Assembly (NCBI GenBank): GCA_047495785.1 | Contig: JBLDXI010000048.1 | Location: forward strand, 992,001 to 1,056,000 | Direction: 5' to 3' | Length of the DNA: 64,000 bases | Source: Lepidodermella squamata | Taxonomy: Eukaryota > Gastrotricha | Shown here: positions 55,388 to 64,000 of the stretch, in pieces | How positions within the stretch are numbered: the stretch's first letter is position 1 | How the letters are laid out: each line of letters starts with the position of its first letter | Position numbers and translations under genes: made by a program | The notes under the pieces: generated by a model | Databases searched by the model: none | What the model was told of the DNA's origin: nothing | The model's input: only the letters and a program-made list of their open reading frames with translations

Positions 55388-56946
55388 ATGAATGTGTTAT
55401 ACGAAATTGCATCATGGTGGACGGTCCTTGTCCCAACTTGGATAATTCTATACGGCTCCTATCGTTACATCTTGGACAAATTTTACAACTTGCCGCCTGG
55501 CCCTACTCCGATTCCTTATTTCGGCTCAGTTTGGACCGTTATAGCAACTAACAAAGACCTCAATCGCTGCTTCTCGAAAATTCTCATGCGCATGAGTGAG
55601 CGTTATGGGCCCATTTTCACATTCTACCGCGGACAATTTCGAATGATTTGTATAACTGACGCAAAGACCATCCAAGAAGTTCTTGTGGAACAAGGCAGAA
55701 CCTTTAGCAACAGAATCGAAGAAGTCATACCGAAAGTTGACCTGGTCGCTAATATGGGCATTATATCAGCGAATGGCGAGGTTTGGAAGCGAAATCGAAG
55801 ATTCGGCCTCAAGGCGATGCGCGATTTTGGTATGGGAAAGGAATTGATGGCAGCAAAAATTGGCGAGGAAGTATCTCATTTGATTACCTTCTTTGAAGAA
55901 GCCGCCAAGTCTGGCGAAGCTGTATTCCCTCGGCATGAAATCGTCAATGCCGTGTCAAACGTCATATGCTCACTGGCTTTTGGAAAGCGGTATGAAGCAA
56001 ACGATCCGGAGTTTGTTGATCTTGAGCACCAGGTCGATCAAGCTATTGCAACGGCTCAAGAACCGATTTTCACCGCGTTGGTTCCGCTTCTCCGATTTGT
56101 TCACACCCCCAGATTCGTGAGTTTATAAATACGGTCCCGTTGATTCGGAAGAATGTAAGATAAATTCTTTCGCAGGTTAGGATGTACCTGAAGTTGAACA
56201 AAGAAATTCGGCGGATAACCGTGGCTAGTATTGAAGACCATCGCAAAGATTTCAACCCCGAAAACATTCGAGATTTCCCAGATCTGTTCATTTTGAACGA
56301 ACTGTCTGAGGGCATGAGTTTGAAAGACTTCTCTTGGATCAACATGGACATGTTCATCGCAGGGACTGAGACAACTAGCACTGCCCTAACCTGGGCCCTG
56401 TTATACCTTGGCGTGTATCCAGAGATTCAATCGAAATGCAATGAAGCCATTGATCGTGTTATTCAATCAGACCGGATGCCTTGCCTAGCTGATCGGCCAG
56501 ATTTGGTCTACATCGATGCGTTTTTCCACGAATTGATGCGAAAAGCGAATGTTGTCCCGATATCGCTCTATCACACAAATTTGGACGTCCCGACCAAAAT
56601 AGCCGGCTATGATTGCCCACCTAATACGGTGATTTGCTACCATGTGATGATGCTACATCAAGATCAGAATTATTGGAAAGACCCTGAGAATTTCCGCCCC
56701 GAAAGATGGATCGACCCGTCGAGTGGGAAACTTCTCAGCCACTCCTCTCATTTCATGCCGTTCGGAGTCGGGCCAAGAATTTGCCTGGGTGAATCTTTGG
56801 CAAGGTCTGAGTTCTTCATTTTCTTAGTTGCACTGCTCCAGCGATTCAGATTCGAGCTGCTCACAAAGGACGTCGATCTAGATCCCAGTCAACCAGGGGT
56901 TGTGAATGCCTGTCCCGAATATAAACTTCGAGTGTTTAGTAGATGA
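55388..56946 (+). CDS. Cytochrome P450, CYP2-clan-like, copy 4
   Basis: Exons 55388-56116 and 56176-56946 encode 499 aa. Start MNVLYEIASWWTVLVPTW; LPPGPTPIPYFG, helix C WKRNRRFGLKAMRDFG, IAGTETTSTALTW, FHELMR, FRPERW and heme loop FGVGPRICLG (Leu instead of the Met used by the sisters). The exon 1 end lacks one residue relative to the other copies (KRYEANDPEF). Both splice sites are canonical. Confidence 0.92.
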
Positions 56947-57169
56947 AATGCAGATTTCTCGAATCTTTTATCGAAACGCTTTATGAATTATTTTTAATGA
57001 TTCATTCAAATTCGTGTCAAGTAAATATGTCAAATTAAAAGGTGAACCCAAACGGACTTTTTATGTTATTCTGAATGAGCTGAATGAGCTTCTGAATGAA
57101 GTTGGAGAAAACCAAGAACAGTTTTGCAAATTTTATTGAAACATTTTGTTTCTGCCATTAAATCAGAAT

Positions 57170-57478
57170 TCAAAAGCGGCTGCAGGTGCAGTAGGGGAAG
57201 TTGAAATGAGCCGGAACTGGGTCGCGGTAGCTCGAGCTGAAATATTGACAGTAACCAATGCATTCAGACTCTTCACCGGAAAATATCATGGCGGACGGTT
57301 CGATGCATTCACAGTTGAATTCATCCATGTCAGGGTCGAAGAACCCAACGTCCTTATCCAAGTCGTTGCGGCAGTAGTTGAAACAGCTTTCATCACTGTC
57401 GGTAGTAATGACATACTCCTGGCCATAAGCGGCGGCCATGGTACAGGCAATCATTGCAACAATGAGAACTGATTTCAT
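57170..57478 (-). CDS. Small secreted Cys-rich protein S5
   Basis: 102 aa, single exon, signal peptide (MKSVLIVAMIACTMAAAYGQ). Cysteines: CFNYC, CEC, CIGYC, CTC, the same two CxxxC...CxC units as S1-S4. DKDVGFFDPDMDEF corresponds to the NNMDFxxFD block of S2/S3, but identity is low outside the cysteines. It lies about 15 kb from the others, inside the P450 array and on the opposite strand. TATAAATA lies about 70 bp upstream. Confidence 0.78.
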   Translation of the reverse strand: MKSVLIVAMIACTMAAAYGQEYVITTDSDESCFNYCRNDLDKDVGFFDPDMDEFNCECIEPSAMIFSGEESECIGYCQYFSSSYRDPVPAHFNFPYCTCSRF

Positions 57479-57544
57479 GTTGTAGCTTACGACAACTAGA
57501 ATGCGTTTGAAATAGGATATGTAAATCGAGCCGAATGTCTCCTC

Positions 57545-57553
57545 TATTTATAA
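57545..57553 (-). promoter_or_regulatory. TATA-like box of S5
   Basis: TTATAAATA on the coding strand, about 70 bp before the start codon, a spacing like that of S2 and S3. Confidence 0.5.
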
Positions 57554-58271
57554 CAAGACGAGCCCACGCTTTTCGGGGCCCAGGGTGCCTTGAGACATGA
57601 GATGGAGAAACATGCAGTCCCACGCGATAAGAATTGGGAAAATAGGATGAATTCACATGCAGTGAGCTTTTTAACCGATATTTGATCCCGTAAAGGTCCT
57701 AGATATTTTCGACAAATGAGACACGCCTAGAAGGTTTCCAGATTTGTAAAACGAACAGCTGGCTTGCGAACCCACGTCATGACGACATGAAACGTAGCTG
57801 TAACATTGAGTGTGCAACTTTTGTATTCATTATCTTCACGAAGGATATTCCATGTCACACGCTAGATTCAATTTTCAGCAGCCAACTTTATCTCAGAGGA
57901 ATATTGTGCGCTCAACAAAGTAGCATTTTTCAACCCTTCGACTCACGGTGCTCGCTCGGAGTTATCTTTTTTTCCTGTTCAGTTTTCGTCCCTTTCGCTA
58001 CCTGGGTCAGTGAATTACAGATACAACAAATACAAAGAATGATATGAAGTATTGAACCTCGATTCAGCTCCTTTTTTCTTTCTACGGCGCGCTTATATAA
58101 AGTTAAATATATACATATATATATTATAGCTACGCAACATACGAAGACTACCACACGACTACATAAACAATATCGTATATATAAATACATACGACCGCAC
58201 GATATTCGTAGCGTACCTTTTGATAATCGCACACACTTATTCAACCTCTCTCAGTATTACCCAGTTTCAAA
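57554..58271. other. Intergenic between S5 and P450 copy 5
   Basis: Divergent promoter region. It contains a TATATACATATATATATTATA run near 58108-58128. No gene supported. Confidence 0.45.
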
Positions 58272-59843
58272 ATGAACGAAAACGCGCAGAATCTGGCATA
58301 TCAGTTGCTCTCATGGTGGAAGGTGATTGTACCTACCTGTGGCCTGCTATATGGGTCATGGCGTTTCCTCCTCGACAAACGCTATAATCTTCCTCGAGGC
58401 CCGATGCCAATTCCGTTCTTCGGCACAATCTGGGTATTGATCAAAGATTCAGACCTAAAAGGCTGCTTGCACAAAAATTTAAAGCGGTTGGCGCAGCGCT
58501 ACGGCTCAATATACACTCTCTACCTCGGGCAGATGCGAATGATTGTTATCAGCGACGCTAAAACAGTTAAGGAGACTCTAATTGATCAGGGCAAGATTTT
58601 CAGTGGGAGAATTGATGAGAGGATCCCTGGTGCCTCGAATATATGCGGCAACGGAATAGTTACCGCTAATGGTGACGTCTGGAAGACTAACCGTCGCTTC
58701 GGTCTCAAGGCAATGCGAGATTTCGGTATGGGGAAAGAAGTCATGATCTCTAGAATTCAAGACGAAGCGAGCCATTTGCTGAGTTTCTTTGAAGACATGG
58801 CTGTAAAAGGCGAACCAGTTTTCCCACGCCATGAGATATGTAACGCTGTATCCAACGTAATCTGTGCTCTTGCGTTTGGAAAGAGGTATGACGACCCTAA
58901 AGACCCGGAATTCGTGGATCTACTCCATAGATTGGATGGCGCTCTTGAGTCATCTCAAGAGCCATTATTGACCGTCTTTTTCCCTTTCCTAAGATTTGTC
59001 CATCAGCCGAGTGTTGTAAGCTTTTGACCTTTGCGATATTTAGGAGTAATTACAATTGTGACCTTTCAGTTTCGCAAGTTCAATCAGCTACAGCAAACAA
59101 TCAAAAGTATCACAACAGCAGCTATAAATGATCACCGATCGAATTTCGACCCTGAAAACATTCGGGATTTCCCAGACCTATTCCTACAAGCCGAAATGAG
59201 CGAAGACGCGATGAGTTTGGATGATTTCGCCTGGATCAATATGGATATGTTCAACGCCGGTACTGAAACAACGAGTACTGCTCTCACTTGGTCGTTGCTT
59301 TACCTCGCAAAGTATCGGGACGTCCAGGAGGAATGTCAGCGAGTTATTGATGAAGTAATTGAGTCAGACCGTTTGCCTTGCCAGGCCGATCGATCGAAAA
59401 TGGTGTATATCGACGCGTTTTTTCACGAATTGATGCGGTCAACAACGATTGTACCAACAGCATTGTTTCATTCCAATTTGGATGTTAACGCTCAAATTGC
59501 TGGGTACGACTGTCCGCCTGAAACTATAATTGTTTACAACGTTATGATGCTTCACCACGATCCTGTTTATTGGAAGGATCCTGAAAATTTCCGCCCAGAA
59601 CGTTGGATTGATCCAAATAGCGGCAAGCTTCTTTCCCATTTCTCCCATTTCATGCCGTTTGGAACTGGGCCTAGAATTTGCATGGGAGAAGCCTTGGCGA
59701 GAGCCGAGTACTTCATTTTCTTAGTTTCTCTACTGCAAAGATTCAGCTTCGACTTGGTCACTAAAGATGTTGAATTCGACCCCAGCAATCGCGGGATCAT
59801 AAACTCATGCCCTGAGTATAAAGTTATTGTTCGATCGCGGTAA
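58272..59843 (+). CDS. Cytochrome P450, CYP2-clan-like, copy 5
   Basis: Exons 58272-59015 and 59070-59843 encode 505 aa. Start MNENAQNLAYQLLSWWKV; LPRGPMPIPFFG (Arg in place of the second Pro of PPGP), helix C WKTNRRFGLKAMRDFG, I-helix NAGTETTSTALTW, FHELMR, FRPERW and FGTGPRICMG. It is the parent type of the two degraded tails downstream. The reading frame is intact. Confidence 0.92.
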
Positions 59844-60450
59844 ATTGTTGTTTTTTCCAATAAAACTATCAGAAAGATCAGCGCACTCTGGTTATTTCGT
59901 TAAGTGATTGTCTGAAATGTACTTGAGTTGGGTAATCACGAGTTTCGACAATAGGTTGAGAGCTTATTCATCATTCTTGAATCACATAGTCTATGAAGGA
60001 TGCAAAGGCCGGATGAAAATAATGCGCATAATATAAACGGCTTTTCCGATTTTCAAGGCTATTTCCAAGTCTTGGCCTATTAAATAGCTTTGTGCTAATA
60101 ATTTCAAACAACTATCGCCATGGTTACGCAAAGACTGCAAGTTTGAGTGAAGCAAAGAGGTTGTATTGCACGAACTGGTCCAAGCATGCTGCAGAATTGC
60201 ATGCCCTGAAAGAGCTCATATCCCTTGCCAAGGATGAGCACATCACCTAAGGTTGAACCCTATTTCGCTCATTATTATGAGTCAGCATTATTTCCCGTTT
60301 GCACCCTCATTGTTATATCACCTCTTTTCAATATTATTCGGCAGTATTGAAGTTTAAAATAGCCACAGCGCATTGTTTACTCTGGCGGCAATTAGCGAAG
60401 CTTTTCTCATTACTGAGCAGGAAATGTTCTCAATTTTGGCAAAAAGAAAA

Positions 60451-60490
60451 AAAAGACATGTTCGAAGTTCAAATTCGATCTTAGCATACT
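60451..60490 (+). pseudogene. Relic of lectin exon 1
   Basis: AAAGACATGTTCGAAGTTCAA resembles the start of the two-domain lectin gene at 61113 (AAAGACATGTTCAAGTTCAA). The frame here stops after eight codons. Together with the surrounding alignable sequence (60160-60480 versus 60800-61130) it shows a duplicated block. Confidence 0.6.
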
Positions 60491-60639
60491 TAGGCTCTCA
60501 TAGTTCATATTTCTCCAAAAATTTTAAACAATTACCAGCGTGTTCGTTTTGATGTCGCCTATCTGGAACCATCAAAAAATATTTCTGAATTTCTGAATAC
60601 TCGTGTTTTGTGGCTCAGGCAAAAAATCGGGGTAGTCCT

Positions 60640-60740
60640 GCGTCCGTCAACATCTACGTCACATGCCCCGAGTATACAATTTTTGTCCGATCGCGATAAA
60701 TTGTATTATTAATAATTAATAAAATCGTCAGAATGGTCTT
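60640..60740 (+). pseudogene. P450 copy-5-type tail relic 1
   Basis: The reading CPEYTIFVRSR and TAA, followed by AATAAAATCGTCAGAA, matches the last codons and 3' flank of copy 5 (CPEYKVIVRSR, TAA). Nothing of the catalytic domain precedes it, so only the 3' end was duplicated or survives. Confidence 0.75.
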
Positions 60741-61117
60741 TATGCTTACTTCTTTTTCCTTGAATAGTCTGGTTAATTAGGATAAAAAGAATGAACGAAC
60801 TGGCTGAAAATTGGCAAACATTACTACTCCAGAAAGAGCTCTTATCTTCTGCCATGGATTAGCACGCCACCCATCACTGAGCTCAAGTCGCCGGCAACTT
60901 TTGCTCATTACAATTAGTTGCTGGCAATGTTATGCGTAGTTTGCATTGTTATTTCACCTGCTTTCAAATATTCTTCGTCAAAAATAAACCGAAAAATAAA
61001 CATTACGCCTTGTTTGCATTGGCCACAACTAGCGCAGCTTTTCTCGATTGTTCATTTAACGGAAGCGGGAAAAATTGCTTCATTTTCGCAAAGAAGAGAA
61101 TATCAAAATAAAAAGAC

Positions 61118-62242
61118 ATGTTCAAGTTCAACTTCATATCAAGCTCAATTTTAGCATGTGCAGCTCTCCACATAGCTAGTTGCTCCCAAATGTCGGCCGC
61201 TTCCCGTAATATCACGAGTGTAAGTACTCAACTTCATTTGATTTGTCTCGTTTTAATAATTTTCTTCAACAGCCTGTAAGTTTAAATGCACCGGCGAAAT
61301 TGTTGCTTTAGCTAACATTTTAGATCCATGGTTTCACGGGTGTTACTGGGTCATGGTCTCCAGACGTTTGCCCCAATGAGCTGGGATCAGGCTACGTGCT
61401 AGCCCACATTGCAGTTCCGTCGCAGAACAAAGCAGCAGTAGCTAGCATGGAGAGCAAAACTGCGAAATACTGGATCGGGCTTTCATTCGATTCGAAAGCC
61501 GGCCAATGGCAATGTAAGCTTTTATGATTGTTCAGTCGGAATATTCGCTACTCTCCTCCAAAAGGGTGGGATGATGAGACGTACCTTCAGTCAGGTGGCT
61601 ACATCAACTGGCGTGAGGGCGACGGAAAGGGATGTGAGAACTGCTGTGCCTACATGACCTATGACGGCCTGTGGGGCTCGGCTCCTTGTTCTGAGAATCT
61701 GAACTACATGTGCGAGCAGCCAGTTCCTAATCTTCCAGCAGCTGTAAGTCTTTCAAATTGATTTACGACATCATGATATTCGGTTTCTTTCAGCTTTGGA
61801 ACTTTAAGGTTCTCGAAAATGAAGCCGGGCCATGGTCGAAATGGGTTTGTCCGAGTAAATTGGGTCAAGAGTGGGATCTTGCTCACCCATGCTGCGGAAT
61901 CGACAATGAAGAGATCATCGGTACAATGACAAAGCAGGCAAACTACTGGCTCGGTCTCTGGTGGGATAGCTACTCTAAAGCTTGGAAGTGTATGGCATAA
62001 TATTGAAGTAGCATTTTTAAAGGCTAATTGTTATTTGCTTATTCTCAGGGCACTTCACGGGCACGGCTCTGCAAGGTACCGACTACGTCAATTGGGATCC
62101 TGAGCTAGTTTCCAAGTTTGGAAAAATCCCGCCGGGTTGCAAGAATTGCTGTGCCTACGTCAAGCCCTCAGGTTTCTGGGATTTTGCCAGCTGCACTGAG
62201 AAATTCTATCACATCTGTGAGTCTGCTAAAGATGTGATCTGA
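61118..62242 (+). CDS. Secreted protein with two C-type lectin domains
   Basis: Five exons: 61118-61219, 61324-61513, 61565-61743, 61794-61989 and 62049-62242, phase-consistent throughout, 286 aa. A signal peptide is followed by two tandem CTLDs. Domain 1 has CPNELGSGYVLAHIAV, YWIGLSFDSKAGQWQW, GGYINW, CENCCAYM and YMCEQ. Domain 2 has CPSKLGQEWDLAHPCC, YWLGLWWDSYSKAWKW, YVNW, CKNCCAYV and HICES. Each domain is cut by an intron at the same point, splitting the Trp codon of WxW. This shows an intragenic duplication of a two-exon module. Neither domain has an EPN or QPD motif, so sugar binding is uncertain. Both share an unusual N-C-C. Confidence 0.85.
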
Positions 62243-62523
62243 AAAGAAAACTCCACACTCTTCAGCTTGAAATTGATTTCACGCCGAAAAAGTATTATAA
62301 GCTTGAAGAAATGTGTTCAGATCCATATGATTTAGGGCCGTACGTAACAGGAAAATTCAAGTTAGGAGCAAAATAGTTTGATTGGATGAGACAGAGATTA
62401 GCAAACATGACTCTGGATGTCATTATAGTCGGAATAAAAATGATGCAGTGCCTTGCAATTAGTGAAATACGGAAATACTTAATGGAAAACAAAATGCAAC
62501 AATATTTGCAACAAGTATTTTAA
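62243..62523. other. Intergenic
   Basis: Downstream flank of the lectin gene; no feature. Confidence 0.45.
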
Positions 62524-62853
62524 GCTCAAATTGCTGGTTACGCGTCGTCCTCGCGACAACGACATGATGGTCCACAAGGATCCTGTTTTTTTTGGAAGGA
62601 TCCTGGAAATTTCCGGCCAGAATGTTGTATCGATTCAAATAGCAACTCTCCCATTCTTCCAATTTCATGCCACATGAACCGGGTCTAGAATTTGCATGGA
62701 AGGAGCCTAAGCCAGAGCCTAATACTTCTTTTTTAGTTTCACTGTTGCAGGGCGGGATTCAGCTTCGGCTTGGTCACTAGAGATGTTGATTTCGACTGCG
62801 ATAATCGAGGTGCGATAGTCATATACAAGTGTAGAATTATAGTCCAATCGAGA
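62524..62853 (+). pseudogene. P450 copy-5-type tail relic 2
   Basis: Frame-shifted pieces match the last 115 codons of copy 5: QIAGY, WKDPGNFRPE, then a damaged heme loop reading NLHGRS in place of ICMGEA, LVTRDVDFDCDNRGA and IIVQSR. Several stops and frame changes. It lies beyond the lectin gene, so copy 5 sequence flanks that gene on both sides. Confidence 0.8.
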
Positions 62854-63347
62854 TGCATTGGTTTTTCTAATGAAACTAGCGCCTTATTTAATACTTTTGA
62901 AAATCTAATAATTTACAACGTCTTTAATTTAGAGGTTTTTCTGGAAATAATCCAGAAAAATCGACGCAGTTCCCCTATAGTACATAGTGCATGTGTATTG
63001 TCCGTGTCTAAAAATAATGTTGCAAATATTTAGCTTTGTATCCATATGTTGTGCAGACAAATATTTAGTATTTAGTGTTTTTCTACCAAAAGTAGCAATT
63101 CGCAATTCCTATTGTGATTAATTATCACTCCAGGGTGTTCCGCAGTCCGCAAAGTTGAACCGCGTGCAAAACGCAGCAATAATTTTGCGTCAACTTTCAG
63201 GAAAACATACCTCAATGCCATGGCACTTTTATTCGCAATGCTGATATTCCGTTCATGTCGACCACTCAACATCTGAACTAAGCTTAGATAATATATCCTA
63301 CTTCAAAATCAAAGCTCACAAAAAATAAGATTTGGTTATAAATTTCG
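62854..63347. other. Intergenic
   Basis: No gene seen between the P450 relic and the final channel gene. Confidence 0.45.
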
Positions 63348-63934
63348 ATGAAAATTCCGATCACATTGCTATTCCGATCTGCCCTTCTGTCCGCATTAGC
63401 TCAGTTGACGGCCAGTGAGTTCAGTCCCCCTGAGGAGAAATTCACAAATGACATGATTGAGAAATGTTGCCTACTGAAATGCCGGAGCCGTCCAGTTGCG
63501 GAACCGAAGACAAATTTAAACCTAACCTTTACCCCATTTCGATTCAAAGGCATAAATGACCGCGATCAAACGTAAGTTCCCAACTAGACCCTGCATATTA
63601 ATGTTGAAAAGAATGTTAACTAGAATGGAAGTTTTCGGTCAGCTGGATGTATCTTGGAAGCATCCGTGCACAATATGGAATGCAACAGAGAATGGCATTG
63701 ATCGAATCGAAATTAGGCTTGATGAACAGTGGCACCCTAGAATTATGTTATTCAACGCGCAAGATGCTGCAAACTATTGGGCCTTTGAGAAGTTTTACTT
63801 TACCTCGGTGCTAGATTTTACTCTTATTGTCCCAATTGCAGCTACATCACGAAATTCGGGAGAGCTGAATACTACCCGAATGGCGGCGTTAGCATAGTGT
63901 TTGCCACGACATTTACTACATTCTGCCCGCTCAA
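63348..63934 (+). CDS. Divergent Cys-loop receptor, 5' part only
   Basis: Three exons are visible: 63348-63571, 63624-63791 and 63842-63934; the last ends in an AA|GTAAGC donor and the gene continues past the window. The signal peptide is followed by a Cys-rich N-terminus (EKCCLLKC). GINDRDQ and the phase-2 junction before MEVFGQLDVSW correspond to INEVDDL and MELQAQ of the main array, so the first intron is homologous. Exon 2 has W-x-P-x-x-M-L-F-N-A (loop A). Exon 3 reads YYPNGGVSIVFATTF and ends TFCPLK at the first Cys of the Cys-loop. Extra introns, and the loss of the TCPLADSPDL signature, separate it from copies A-I. Confidence 0.65.
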
Positions 63935-64000
63935 GTAAGCTGTAAAGAAGTATAAAGAAGGATGTGATTGCTTAAGCCTGTTACGTGTTGCTCTAGAGTC

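Noticed and set aside
1-64000. CRISPR arrays, operons, prokaryotic insertion sequences
   Set aside because: The intron-containing genes and metazoan families show this is nuclear animal DNA, and no regularly spaced repeat array is present.

Overview
The window is nuclear DNA from an invertebrate animal with a compact genome. Protein-coding genes have very short GT-AG introns (about 45-60 bp), signal peptides and metazoan-type families: Cys-loop channels, a class C GPCR, CYP2-clan P450s, SLC41 and SLC46 transporters, and C-type lectins. Nothing fixes the phylum; a small-genome arthropod, tardigrade, larvacean or similar lineage all remain possible. There is no operon, CRISPR array or prokaryotic signature.

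Region 1 (1-33.3 kb) is a tandem array of one lineage-expanded family of pentameric ligand-gated ion channel (Cys-loop) genes. Copies A-E are on the minus strand, F-I on the plus strand, followed by a dead relic at 32.9-33.3 kb. All nine main copies have the same two-exon structure with a phase-2 junction just before the (R)M-E-L-Q-A stretch. At least three are damaged. A is split by a Ty3/gypsy element, D has a 4-bp deletion in the Cys-loop, and H has a 2-bp deletion. G relies on a GC donor site. The family is unusual in three ways: a Cys-loop with 14 rather than 13 intervening residues, a P/T-D-R motif at the inner end of M2, and almost no M3-M4 cytoplasmic loop. The array also hosts a complete two-gene PIF/Harbinger transposon (21.27-24.24 kb) containing an 83-bp-arm palindrome, a decayed dermatopontin-like gene, a small secreted-protein gene and LINE fragments.

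Region 2 (33.3-45.1 kb) holds an 861-bp terminal-inverted-repeat element with a perfect 8-bp target duplication, then a mixed gene set: SLC41-like Mg2+ transporter, SLC46-like MFS transporter, four small secreted proteins with a repeated CxxxC...CxC cysteine pattern, an ankyrin protein, a threonine dehydratase/serine racemase-like enzyme with an ACT domain, and a hAT transposase scrap.

Region 3 (45.7-62.9 kb) is a plus-strand tandem array of five intact two-exon P450s plus two degraded tails. It is interrupted by a GABA-B-like class C receptor, a fifth CxxxC/CxC secreted protein on the minus strand, and a five-exon gene with two C-type lectin domains. The window ends in a divergent Cys-loop receptor gene (63.35 kb onward) that runs off the edge.

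Functionally the window is made of sensory/chemical-interface families: ligand-gated channels, a metabotropic receptor, P450s and secreted Cys-rich proteins. These expand by local duplication, and several copies are caught in the act of decay. Exon boundaries below were read by eye from frame continuity, splice consensus and comparison among paralogues inside the window.
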